A stretch of DNA of 64,000 bases from Actinoplanes regularis (GTDB taxonomy: Bacteria > Actinomycetota > Actinomycetes > Mycobacteriales > Micromonosporaceae): positions 124,001 through 188,000 of the forward strand of contig NZ_FZNR01000007.1 of assembly GCF_900188005.1 (NCBI RefSeq), written 5' to 3'. Under the pieces are notes generated by a model. It had not been told where the DNA came from. It did no database searches and was given only the letters and a program-made list of their open reading frames with translations. Both the position numbers and the translations under genes were made by a program. Below are positions 39,534 through 47,691 of this stretch, piece by piece; position 1 is the first letter of the stretch; every line of letters starts with the position of its first letter.

Positions 39534-41516
39534 GTGTCGGAGACGGGGCTAACCGAGCAGAAAACCCACAAACTCGGCACCTGGTCCGTGTTCGTGATCG
39601 CGGTCTCCGCGATGACGCCACTCACCGTTGTGGCCGGGGCACTTCCCCTCGGGTACGGGGAGGTGAAAGAGAAAGGCATTCCGGTTGCCTACGTCGTGGT
39701 GGCCGCGGTGCTGGCGATCTTCACGGTCGGCCTCACCGCGATGGCCCGGCACGTCTCCAACAGCGGTGCCTTCTATGCCTACGCCGCGCGCGGCCTGACC
39801 AAGCCGGCCGGCGTCGGCACGGCCTTCGTGGCGTTGCTCGCGTACAACGCGATGCAGATCGGTTTGTACGGCGCGTTCGGCGTGGCCGCCCACAACGCGG
39901 CGGCGATCTTCGGGTGGAAGATGTCCTGGATCGTCTGGGCGCTGCTGGGCTGGGCCCTGGTCAGCTTCCTCGGCCTGCGGCAGATCGACTTCAACGCCCG
40001 CATTCTGACCGTCCTGGTCTGTGCCGAGGTGTTGATCGTGCTCACCCTCGACGCGGTCATGGTCGGTCATCCGGCCGGCGGTTCGGTCGCCCTCGACACG
40101 CTGAACCCGGCGCTGATCGCGACCGCCGGCGGAGTGTCACTGCTGGTCGGCGCGGTCGCCGGGATGGTCGGATTCGAGGCGCCGCTGGTCTACGCGGCCG
40201 AGGCGCGCGATCCGCGGCGCACGGTGGCCCGGGCGATCTTCATGACGCTGGGCGTCGCGGCGATCCTGTACGGCGGATCCGCCTGGGCGATGTCCGTCGT
40301 CGCCGGGCCCGACCAGATCATCGACGTCGCCGCCCGGTACCTCAACGATCTGTTCTTCGTACTTCCCGACCCTTACCTGCCGACCGCCGTGACCGACCTG
40401 GCCCGGATCTTCTTCGCGACCAGCCTCTTCGCCGCTCTGCTCGCGTTCCATCACACGGTCGCCCGGTACGCGCTCGCCGTCGCCCGCGAGGGCGTGCTGC
40501 CGCCGGTGCTGGGCCGTACCCGCGACGACGTGCCGGTCGCCGCCTCGGTCGCCCAGTCCGGGCTGACCTTCGTGGTCCTGGTGGTGTTCGGAATCCTGGC
40601 GCTGAACCCGACGACGGATCTGTTCTTCTTCGGCACCGTCTCCGGCGGGCTCGGTGTCCTCGCGCTCATGACTATCGCGTCTCTCGCCGTGGTCCGGTTC
40701 TTCCGGCGCGACCCGCGTGGTGAGTCACGCTGGCGCCGCGCGGTCGCGCCGTGGATCGCGTTGGTCTTCCTGACGCTCATGCTGCTGCTGTCGGTGGCGT
40801 TCTTCGGCGAGTTGATGGACTCCGACAACGCGGTCAAGGTGTGGCTGCCACCTGCGGCGTTCCTGGGGATCTACCTCGGCGGCGTCTGGTGGGGCCGGCG
40901 CCTGCGCCGCGACCGGCCCGGGGTGTACGCGGCGATCGGCACCGGCCTGCCCCCGGAGCACTCCGACCTCGCAGCCGAAACGAGGCCCTCGGAGCGGTCC
41001 GCTGGTGCAGCTGGAGCTGGGCCGTCCGGGCGGTCTGAGAGTGCCGCTGAAGCCGAGCCTTCGGGGCAGGCCGAGAGTGCCGCCGGAGCTGGACCTTCGG
41101 AGCGGTCTGAGAGTGAAGCGGAGGCTGGGCCTTCGCAGCGGTCCGATGGTGCGGCTGGACCTGGACCTTCGGAGCGGTCTGAGAGTGAAGCGGAGGCTGG
41201 GCCTTCGGATCGGTCCGGTGGTGCGGCTGGAGTTGGGCCTTCGGGGCGGTCTGAGAGTGAGGCGGAGGCTGGGCCTTCGGAGCGGTCCGGTGGTGCAGTT
41301 GGAGCTGGGCCTTCGGAGCGGTCTGAGAGTGAAGCTGAGCCTTCGGGGCAGGCCGAGAGTGCCGCCGGAACTGGGCCTGCGGAGCGGTCCGGAAGCGTCG
41401 GCGTGACGATGTCGCCGGAGAAGGAGATCCCGGAGCAGCGCGTGAACGGCGGAGCTGCCGATGCTACGGCTCCCGGCCCCCTGTCCGAGGAGGTGGAGAA
41501 GCCCCCGGCGAGTTGA
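39534..41516 (+). CDS. APC-superfamily amino acid permease with a repeat-encoded C-terminal tail
   Basis: Residues 1-470 form a 12-13-helix amino acid permease (WSVFVIAVSAMTPLTVVAGALPLGYG, VSNSGAFYAYAARGLTKPAGVGTAFVALLAYNAMQIGLYG, GFEAPLVYAAEARDPRRTVARAIF, FHHTVARYALAVAREGVLP). GTG 39534 is decided by AGGAG six bases upstream; the open frame runs back through array H, which is rejected as coding. From about residue 485 to 622 the tail is built of about eleven 12-residue repeats of the types GPSERSESEAEA and GPSERSGGAAGA, acidic/Ser-rich, which are not part of the permease family. The tail should be cytoplasmic. Confidence 0.85.
   Translation: MSETGLTEQKTHKLGTWSVFVIAVSAMTPLTVVAGALPLGYGEVKEKGIPVAYVVVAAVLAIFTVGLTAMARHVSNSGAFYAYAARGLTKPAGVGTAFVALLAYNAMQIGLYGAFGVAAHNAAAIFGWKMSWIVWALLGWALVSFLGLRQIDFNARILTVLVCAEVLIVLTLDAVMVGHPAGGSVALDTLNPALIATAGGVSLLVGAVAGMVGFEAPLVYAAEARDPRRTVARAIFMTLGVAAILYGGSAWAMSVVAGPDQIIDVAARYLNDLFFVLPDPYLPTAVTDLARIFFATSLFAALLAFHHTVARYALAVAREGVLPPVLGRTRDDVPVAASVAQSGLTFVVLVVFGILALNPTTDLFFFGTVSGGLGVLALMTIASLAVVRFFRRDPRGESRWRRAVAPWIALVFLTLMLLLSVAFFGELMDSDNAVKVWLPPAAFLGIYLGGVWWGRRLRRDRPGVYAAIGTGLPPEHSDLAAETRPSERSAGAAGAGPSGRSESAAEAEPSGQAESAAGAGPSERSESEAEAGPSQRSDGAAGPGPSERSESEAEAGPSDRSGGAAGVGPSGRSESEAEAGPSERSGGAVGAGPSERSESEAEPSGQAESAAGTGPAERSGSVGVTMSPEKEIPEQRVNGGAADATAPGPLSEEVEKPPAS
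40990..41400 (+). repeat. 36-bp coding tandem repeat inside the permease gene (array I)
   Basis: A 36-bp unit (12 codons) with the core GGGCCTTCGGAGCGGTC recurs about eleven times with few changes, alternating between two subtypes so that a 72-bp period also shows. It is in the permease reading frame and ends about 115 bases before the stop codon. A further non-coding repeat (array J) starts right after the stop. Confidence 0.9.
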
Positions 41517-41706
41517 CCGACCTGACCGGGCGGGTCGTCGCTGGTCTCTGGTGGGCCGTTCGCCTGTCTTTCGGGCGGTCTCCGCTGGTCGTTGGGTGGG
41601 TCGATATCGGTCTATGGGCGGGTCATTGTCGGTCTCAGGGCGGGTCGTCGCTGGTCTCTCGGCGGCCGTTCGCCGGTCGTCGGGCCGGTCGTCCGCGGGC
41701 GGTTGT
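41517..41706. repeat. Degenerate duplicated block, about 112 bp (array J)
   Basis: GGGCGGGTCGTCGCTGGTCT occurs at 41526 and about 41638, each followed by GGGCCGTTCGCC or a close variant; a related GGGCGGGTCATTGTCGGTCT lies between. The block begins directly after the permease stop codon and runs to the stop of the converging dipeptidase gene. The plus strand is strongly G/T-rich. Confidence 0.8.
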
Positions 41707-42867
41707 TCAGCGTGAGGGCCAGAGCGGGGAAGTGGCGCAGCGTTCCGCCTCACGCATGACCCGCAGTACGTTCCGGTGTGCGAGTTTGCGCAGGTCGGCG
41801 TCCGGCCAACTGCGGGCCCGCAACTCGGCGAAGAGGTTCGGGTAGCCGGCCACGTCGGCGAGGTCGACCGGGACGTCCGGCGTTCCGTCGAAGTCTCCGC
41901 CCAGCCCGATGTGGTCGATGCCGGCGACCGCGCGAGCGTGTTCGACGTGATCGGCTACGTCGGAGGCGGTCGCCTCCGGTCGCGGGTTCGCCGCCAGCCA
42001 AGGCTGGAATGCCGGTTCGGCCGCTGGAGCGGCGGGGTGCGCGGTCGGTGGTTCGAGCTCGCCGGCTCGCGGGCCGCGCGGCCAGTCCTCGTCGATCGGC
42101 GGCAGCCCGAGCCGTGCCCATTCGGCCTCCGCGGCCTGGTGCCAGTCCAGCACGGCCGAGGAGACGAAGTACGCGACGAACGGCACCTGCACCACGCCGC
42201 CGTTGGCAGGGAGCCGTTCCAGCACGTCGTCGGGCACGTTCCGGGGGTGGTCGGTGACCGCTCGAGCCCCGGAGTGGCTGAAGATCACGGGTGCGGTGGT
42301 TTCGTCGAGCGCGGCGCGCATGGTCTCCGGGGCGACGTGTGAGAGGTCGACGAGGACGCCGAGGCGCTGCATCTCCCGTACCAGCGCAAGTCCTTCGGCC
42401 GTCAGGCCGCCGACCGCGGGCGAGGCTGCGGCCGAGTCCGCCCAGGCCGTGTGGTGGTTATGGGTGAGGGTCACGTAACGGACGCCGAGGCGGGCGAAGG
42501 AGCGCAGCACGCCGGGTGAGCGTGCCAGGCAGTGCCCGCCCTCGATGCCGATCAGCGAGGCGATCCGACCGTCGGCGACGATCCGTTCCACGTCGTCGGC
42601 GGTGGTCGCGGCCTCCAGTGTGTCCGGGTACGCCGCGATCAGCCGGTACACGATATCGATCTGCTCCATGGTGTGCGTGACCGCCTCCGGCTCGGGCAGG
42701 TCGGACGGTACGTAGACGGACCAGAACTGGCCACCCACTCCGCCGGTGCGCAGTCGCGGCAGGTCGGTGTGCAGCTCAGGCCGCTCCCGGTCGAGCCCCG
42801 TGACGCGCGATCCGTGCGCCTCCCGCAGGCGCATCGCCAGGTCGTTGTGCCCGTCGAAGATCCACAT
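41707..42867 (-). CDS. Membrane-dipeptidase-type (M19) metallopeptidase
   Basis: A 386-residue M19 peptidase: HxD metal motif DGHNDLAMRLR (His7, Asp9), bridging Glu in IGIEGGHCLA (about 109), VTLTHNHHTAWADS, LVDLSHVAPETMRAAL and SHSGARAVTDHPRNVPDDVL His residues, and the end IDHIGLGGDFDG. No signal peptide is visible, so it is probably cytosolic and cleaves dipeptides, perhaps taken in by the neighbouring permease (inference). ATG 42867 begins MWIFDGHND. Array K begins about 20 bases upstream of this start. Confidence 0.92.
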   Translation of the reverse strand: MWIFDGHNDLAMRLREAHGSRVTGLDRERPELHTDLPRLRTGGVGGQFWSVYVPSDLPEPEAVTHTMEQIDIVYRLIAAYPDTLEAATTADDVERIVADGRIASLIGIEGGHCLARSPGVLRSFARLGVRYVTLTHNHHTAWADSAAASPAVGGLTAEGLALVREMQRLGVLVDLSHVAPETMRAALDETTAPVIFSHSGARAVTDHPRNVPDDVLERLPANGGVVQVPFVAYFVSSAVLDWHQAAEAEWARLGLPPIDEDWPRGPRAGELEPPTAHPAAPAAEPAFQPWLAANPRPEATASDVADHVEHARAVAGIDHIGLGGDFDGTPDVPVDLADVAGYPNLFAELRARSWPDADLRKLAHRNVLRVMREAERCATSPLWPSR

Positions 42868-42889
42868 AGCTTCTGGCTACCCGCACGGC

Positions 42890-43335
42890 GGTGTGGAAGC
42901 AAGTCAGACACCCGCTCGGCGGCGCGGAAGCGGGTCGGATGCCTGGGCGGTGGTGCGAGAACAGCCGGGCATCCGCGCGGCGGTGTGGAGCAAGCCAGAC
43001 AGCCGCACCGCGGTGCGGAAGCGGGCCGGGATGCCTGGGCGGTGGTGTAGAAGCGGTCGGATATTCGCGCGGGGTCGGGGTGCGGGTCGGGCGTCCGCGT
43101 GGTGGTGCGGAGGCGGGCCGGGATGCCGGGGGGGTGGTGCAGGAGCGGTCGGGCATTCGCGCGGGGTCGGGGTGCGGGTCGGGCGTCCGCGTGGTGGTGC
43201 GGAGGCGGGCCGGGATGCCTGGGTGGTGGTGCAGGAGCGGTCGGATATTCGCGCGGGGTCGGGGTGCGGGTCGGGCGTCCGCGTGGTGGTGCGGAAGCGG
43301 GCCGGATGCCTGCGTGGTGATGCGGAAGCAATCGC
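42890..43335. repeat. Higher-order tandem array: about 30-bp monomers in 92-bp trimers, G-quadruplex-prone (array K)
   Basis: About fourteen related monomers of 29-32 bp (each with GGTGGTGYRG or CGGCGGTGTGG and a CGGGCATYCGC/CGGATGCCTGGG end) fill the gap between two divergent genes. From about 43040 they are organised in trimers: the landmark TGCGGGTCGGGCGTCCGC begins at 43081, 43173 and 43265, exactly 92 bases apart. Each trimer contains GGGG-TC-GGGG-TGC-GGG-TC-GGG (43071-43091, 43163-43183, 43255-43275), a short-loop quadruplex motif on the plus strand. Confidence 0.95.
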
Positions 43336-43585
43336 GCTGAAACGAGGCGGATGAACCGCCCATATCTGGGTGTCGCAGGGCGGAATCCGGGTTGTTTGAG
43401 CTGGCCGTAGGCCCGCAACTCGCCCGCACCGGCACGGGCACTTGTCGCGCACCGAACCTCCCGGAATCTCTTTCACATGCCCGGCGGGCCACGACCGCCG
43501 CCGGACATCTGCCCGGCGGCCGACAGTCGCTGGACCGCCCGGTGGTCACGGCCGCCGGACTGATCTTGGGGGAGATCAAGAACTG

Positions 43586-44632
43586 ATGCGTTCGACGCTG
43601 CGCAAGACCGTACTGACGCTGACCGCTGTCGCCGTCGGAATCGGCGCCGGGACGGTGGCCACGCCGGCACAGGCCGCTACGCAGAAGGCCGACGCGGGAT
43701 GCGTGACCGGCAAGAAGCTGTTGCCGAGCTGTGGCGTGCTCTGGGGCGGCGCCGCCGGTGGCTTCACCGGCAAGCCCCGCGACCTCGAGCACCGCAACTG
43801 GGAGAAGCTCAGTGGCCGCACCGCCACCATCTTCCACACCTACCACAAGGGGAACGAGCCGTTCCCGACCAAGGCCGAGATCGCGATGACCAACGAGTCG
43901 GCGAACCCGCGGGTGCTGCTGACGAACTGGAAGGTCGAATACGGCACCACCTGGGCCGCCGTTGCCCGGGGCGAGCAGGACAAGCGGATCGACGCGTTCG
44001 CGGCGCGGGCCAAGGCGTACGGGAAGGACTTCTTCCTGGCGCTGAACCACGAGCCGGAGAACGACGTGAAGCCGCGGGCCGGCTCCGGCATGGAGGCCAA
44101 GGATTACGCGGCGATGTACCGGCACACCATCCAGCGCCTGCGTGCCAAGGGCGCGACCAACGTGATCAATGTGGTCGCCCTGATGGGGAACGAGAAGTGG
44201 ATGGCGCAGTCCTGGTGGAAGGACCTCTACCCGGGCGATGACGTCGTCGACTGGATCGGTCTCGACTCGTACTCGTCGGTGGAGAAGGGTTACCACTACG
44301 GCGACTTCGCGACGCTGCTCGACCGTAAGGCCAAGGGCAAGAACGCCCTGGGCTTCTACGACTGGGCCGTGACCAAGCACGCCGGCAAGCCGCTCATGAT
44401 CGCCGAGTGGGGCGCTTACCACCAGGTCGGCCGCAAGACCGACAAGTCGGCCGTCTACAACGACGTCGTCGCCCAGCTGAAGAAGCGTCCCGAGATCAAG
44501 GCGATCGTGCACTTCGACACGAAGAAGGACGACCAGGGCAACCGCGACATCAGCATCAACAGCTCCGCGAAGTCGCTCGCGTCCTTCCGCAAGCTGGCCG
44601 CTAACCCGATCTTCAACGTGAAGCTCGGCTGA
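43586..44632 (+). CDS. Secreted glycoside hydrolase family 26-like enzyme
   Basis: A 348-residue secreted enzyme: signal peptide 1-30 (LTAVAVGIGAGTVATPAQA), then a TIM-barrel with the GH26 acid/base Glu156 in LALNHEPEND and nucleophile Glu274 in LMIAEWGAY; WIGLDSYSS and NVINVVALMGNEKW are also family-like. It probably cleaves beta-mannan or a similar polymer. I use ATG 43586, preceded by GGGGGAG at a somewhat long spacing; the frame continues upstream but codes no signal sequence. A stem-loop terminator follows. Array K lies upstream of its promoter. Confidence 0.85.
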   Translation: MRSTLRKTVLTLTAVAVGIGAGTVATPAQAATQKADAGCVTGKKLLPSCGVLWGGAAGGFTGKPRDLEHRNWEKLSGRTATIFHTYHKGNEPFPTKAEIAMTNESANPRVLLTNWKVEYGTTWAAVARGEQDKRIDAFAARAKAYGKDFFLALNHEPENDVKPRAGSGMEAKDYAAMYRHTIQRLRAKGATNVINVVALMGNEKWMAQSWWKDLYPGDDVVDWIGLDSYSSVEKGYHYGDFATLLDRKAKGKNALGFYDWAVTKHAGKPLMIAEWGAYHQVGRKTDKSAVYNDVVAQLKKRPEIKAIVHFDTKKDDQGNRDISINSSAKSLASFRKLAANPIFNVKLG

Positions 44633-44647
44633 TCTTCACTCCCCCCT

Positions 44648-44687
44648 GAAAGCGCCGTCCGGGTCCCCCAGCCCGGGCGGCGCTTTC
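44648..44687 (+). terminator. Hairpin terminator after the GH26 gene
   Basis: GAAAGCGCCGTCCGGG (44648-44663) pairs with CCCGGGCGGCGCTTTC (44672-44687) with one mismatch and an 8-base loop, 15 bases after the stop codon. Confidence 0.85.
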
Positions 44688-44753
44688 GCATCCCCGCGCG
44701 AGGCCGCTGACCTGACCCTGGTGACCAGCCGGGTTCCGGGCGCGGACAGCGTC

Positions 44754-44942
44754 GGACAGGCCGGCTGGTTCCAGCGGGCGGAGGCCAGGTCCCGGCAGAC
44801 CCGGGTGAACGGACAGCGGCGGACAGGCCGGCTGGTTCCAGCGGGCGGAGGCCAGGTCCCGGTAGACCGGGGTGAACGGTCAGGGCCGGTAGACCGGGGT
44901 GAACGGTCAAGGCCGGTAGACCCGGCGAACGGTCAGGGGCCA
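44754..44942. repeat. Compound array: 67-bp x2 and 27-bp x3 (array L)
   Basis: GGACAGGCCGGCTGGTTCCA begins copies at 44754 and 44821 (67 bases apart). The second runs into GGTAGACCGGGGTGAACGGT at 44861, 44888 and 44915 (27 bases apart, the last diverged). It occupies the space between the convergent GH26 and DUF6493-like genes. Confidence 0.9.
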
Positions 44943-44994
44943 GAAGGCCCGAACAGGCCGCCAAGGTCATGAGGCCGAGCAAACCCCTGGGCGG

Positions 44995-47691
44995 TCACGG
45001 GGTCAGGACGGATCTCAGGCGTTTGGCCTCCTTGATCAGGCGGGTGGAGCCGGAACGGGAAGCGGCCTCCTCGAGCCCATCGACCTCCGTACGAGCCTGG
45101 ACCACCCCAGCAACCTGAGTGGCCAGCTCCAGCAGATCGGGAAGCCCCCGCGGCTCAGCGTGCAGCAGCGCCGGCAGCGCGACGGCCAGAACCTCCCAGA
45201 CCGCGACCGACGCACCGGCCCGGTGCGCGTCGGCCAGCGCCGGGACCACTCGGGACAGCTTCACCGCCCCGTCGGCGCAGAGATCGGCCAGGGCCGCGCC
45301 GACCGCCGGAGCGAACGGCTCCGGCCGGGACGCCAGGGTGAGGAACGCGTCGACGGCGGCGACCCGGCTCTCCTGGTGACGGGCGCCCAGGGTGTACGCC
45401 ACCCCGTGCGCCAGCGCCGGCCCGACCGGCCCGGAACCCTCGGCGAGCAGCGGCAACATCGCAGAACCCGCGCGCTGGTCCTGGTCGGCGGTGGCCGCCA
45501 GCTCGGACAGCGCCCAGGCCGCGACCGCCTCGCGATGGTGCGGCAGAACCATGGTGAGCACGTCACCGCACCAGCGGAAGTCATCCGGCCACAACCGCGG
45601 GGACGACTCCGGGTCGATGGTGAGCAGCTGACGTTCCAGCCGCAGCCCGCCGTCACGGGCCGGCCGCAGCGCTGCCACCACCCGTCGGGCGACGGGCGCG
45701 CGGGGCCGGTCCGCGGCCGTCGGACGCTGCTCGAACCGGGTGCTGACCGGGTCGGGCAGGCCCCCGCCGGTGAGCCAGGCGGCGAACTGCCGACCGGCCG
45801 GGGAGGTCAGCTCCGCGGCCCGGGCGACGACGGCCGGATCGGTCTGCCGGGGCAGCCGCAGCAGCGCCTGCTCGAAGTCGACCGGCCACGGCTGCCAGCC
45901 CTCGGCCTCCGCCCGGCGCAGCCGTTCCAGCAGCACCGCCGCGTGCAGACTGCCGGTCACGTGCGTCGGCGTCGCCATGATCGTCGGAATCATCGTGCTA
46001 CCGAGCTGGAGCGCCGCCTCGGCGATCCGCAGCGTGAGGACACCGTCGGGGGTGGCGGCCAGCATCGACTCCTCGCCGCCGCGGCGGCCGGTCTGCCAGG
46101 CGGTGCGTACCGCGTCGACCACCCAGCGCCGCAGGATTCGCCCGGCCGGGTCGATCGTGGAGCGGATCGCCGTGCCCAGGTGCAACAGCGGGGTGCCGCG
46201 ATTCCAGGCGTTCTCGGTGAAGTCGCCGGGATAGCGGTCGAGCACTGGTTGCAACGAGCCTGCCAGCCCGGCCGGGCCGAGGGCCGCGTAGAGCGAGACC
46301 AGCCCGGCCAGCACCCGCTCCCAGCGGATCGCGGTCTCCTCGTGGCGCAGCGCGACCAGTTCCTCGGCCAGTTCGGCGGCGGTCGTGAGCGGCGGCGGCA
46401 TCTCGGCCGGTGGGGCGGCCGGTGGCATCGGGGCAAGCTCGGTGGGACCGGCCGAGGCGACCGTGCCGAACAGCCCGGCGGCCCGGTCGGGCAGGTCGCC
46501 GGCGAGGACGGTGGCCGCGTCGGCGAGCCGGGTCACGGTGCCGGGGTCGAGGCGGCCGACCTGCCTGCCGATCAGGGTCAGCGCGCGCTCCTGCACGTCC
46601 AGCGCGGGATGACCGAACGCGGCGGCGACCGTCTCGAGGATCTCGCCGGCCCGGGCGGGCTCCCGGCGAGACACCTTCTCCAGCCAGGTCAGCTGGGCTT
46701 TGACGAGACTCTTCTCCTTACGGACCAGGGTCGGGCCGCCGGCGTCGAGCAGGGTCTCCAGCTCCAGGCGGCCGGCGTCGTCGACCTCGCGCAGCGCCTT
46801 CTGCGCGAGCGTGGCCACCGCTCCGGGCGCCCCGGGCAGCAGGCGCGCGTAGTCGAGGGCGTGGCTGGACAGCTCGTCCAGGGTCGGTTTCAGCGCCTCG
46901 TGCAGCGCGGTGAACGGGCGCAGGTCCTGCGGCTTGCCGCCGCGGGCCAGGCGATCGACGGTCAGGTCCAGGATGGTCTTGCGTTCCAGGACGCCCTCGG
47001 CCACCAGCTCCGCGATGAGGGCCGGGATGCGGGAGCTGGTCTCCCACGCCTTGGTCTCGTCGTCCCAGTAGCCGCGGGCCAGGTCGGCGCCGAGCCCGTC
47101 GAACTCGAAGAGTCCGGGCAGCAGCAACGCCAGATGCGGGTCGGTGCGCAGCCGGATGCCGAGCGGGGCCAGAGTGTGCCGGCGCCGCCGGTCCCAGGGC
47201 GGGCTGAGCAGGTCCGCCAGCCAGGCACGGACCACGTTCTCGGTCACCGGGGGCTCGGTTTCGCCGGCGTGGAGCAGCGCGGAGATGACCGGCCACAGGT
47301 TGCCGCCGGCGCGGGCCGAGAGCCGCTCGGCGAGACGCCGGCCCAGCTCGCCCTGCCATGACGGCTGCCGGAAGCGGGCGACCTCGAGGACCCGGGCCGG
47401 CCCGACCTGCGACCAGGACTGCATGTTGGCGCGGTTGAGCAGGGCGGCCGCCTGGGCGGCGGTCGGCATGCACCCGATCACGGCCAGGGCGTAACCCGGG
47501 ATCGGGTTGGCGGACCCGGACCGGCCGGAGCCGCCCCACCAGGCGTCCCGGGAGGTTCCCTTGATGCCGGCCTCGACCTCCTTGGCGGCCGCGAGGCGCT
47601 CCGGCTCGCCCACGAAGGAGAGCAGCAGGACGACGCTGCCCACATCGCCGCGTCCGGCCCGCTGCTGCAGGGCCTCCCAGGTCAGCTTCAT
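44995..47691 (-). CDS. Large alpha-helical DUF6493-like protein
   Basis: An 898-residue, almost entirely helical protein with HEAT-like character (many LxxLL and ALxAL segments, e.g. LETVAAAFGHPALDVQERALTLIGRQV), no signal peptide, and opening MKLTWEALQQRAGRGDVGSVVLLLSFVGEPERLAAAKEVEAGIKGTSRDAWWGG. ATG 47691 is used; it overlaps the SWIM gene's stop by four bases, so the two are translated together. In other actinobacteria such large helical proteins (DUF6493/DUF5691 types) travel with SWIM zinc-finger genes; their role is unknown. I name the family with moderate confidence. Confidence 0.7.
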   Translation of the reverse strand: MKLTWEALQQRAGRGDVGSVVLLLSFVGEPERLAAAKEVEAGIKGTSRDAWWGGSGRSGSANPIPGYALAVIGCMPTAAQAAALLNRANMQSWSQVGPARVLEVARFRQPSWQGELGRRLAERLSARAGGNLWPVISALLHAGETEPPVTENVVRAWLADLLSPPWDRRRRHTLAPLGIRLRTDPHLALLLPGLFEFDGLGADLARGYWDDETKAWETSSRIPALIAELVAEGVLERKTILDLTVDRLARGGKPQDLRPFTALHEALKPTLDELSSHALDYARLLPGAPGAVATLAQKALREVDDAGRLELETLLDAGGPTLVRKEKSLVKAQLTWLEKVSRREPARAGEILETVAAAFGHPALDVQERALTLIGRQVGRLDPGTVTRLADAATVLAGDLPDRAAGLFGTVASAGPTELAPMPPAAPPAEMPPPLTTAAELAEELVALRHEETAIRWERVLAGLVSLYAALGPAGLAGSLQPVLDRYPGDFTENAWNRGTPLLHLGTAIRSTIDPAGRILRRWVVDAVRTAWQTGRRGGEESMLAATPDGVLTLRIAEAALQLGSTMIPTIMATPTHVTGSLHAAVLLERLRRAEAEGWQPWPVDFEQALLRLPRQTDPAVVARAAELTSPAGRQFAAWLTGGGLPDPVSTRFEQRPTAADRPRAPVARRVVAALRPARDGGLRLERQLLTIDPESSPRLWPDDFRWCGDVLTMVLPHHREAVAAWALSELAATADQDQRAGSAMLPLLAEGSGPVGPALAHGVAYTLGARHQESRVAAVDAFLTLASRPEPFAPAVGAALADLCADGAVKLSRVVPALADAHRAGASVAVWEVLAVALPALLHAEPRGLPDLLELATQVAGVVQARTEVDGLEEAASRSGSTRLIKEAKRLRSVLTP

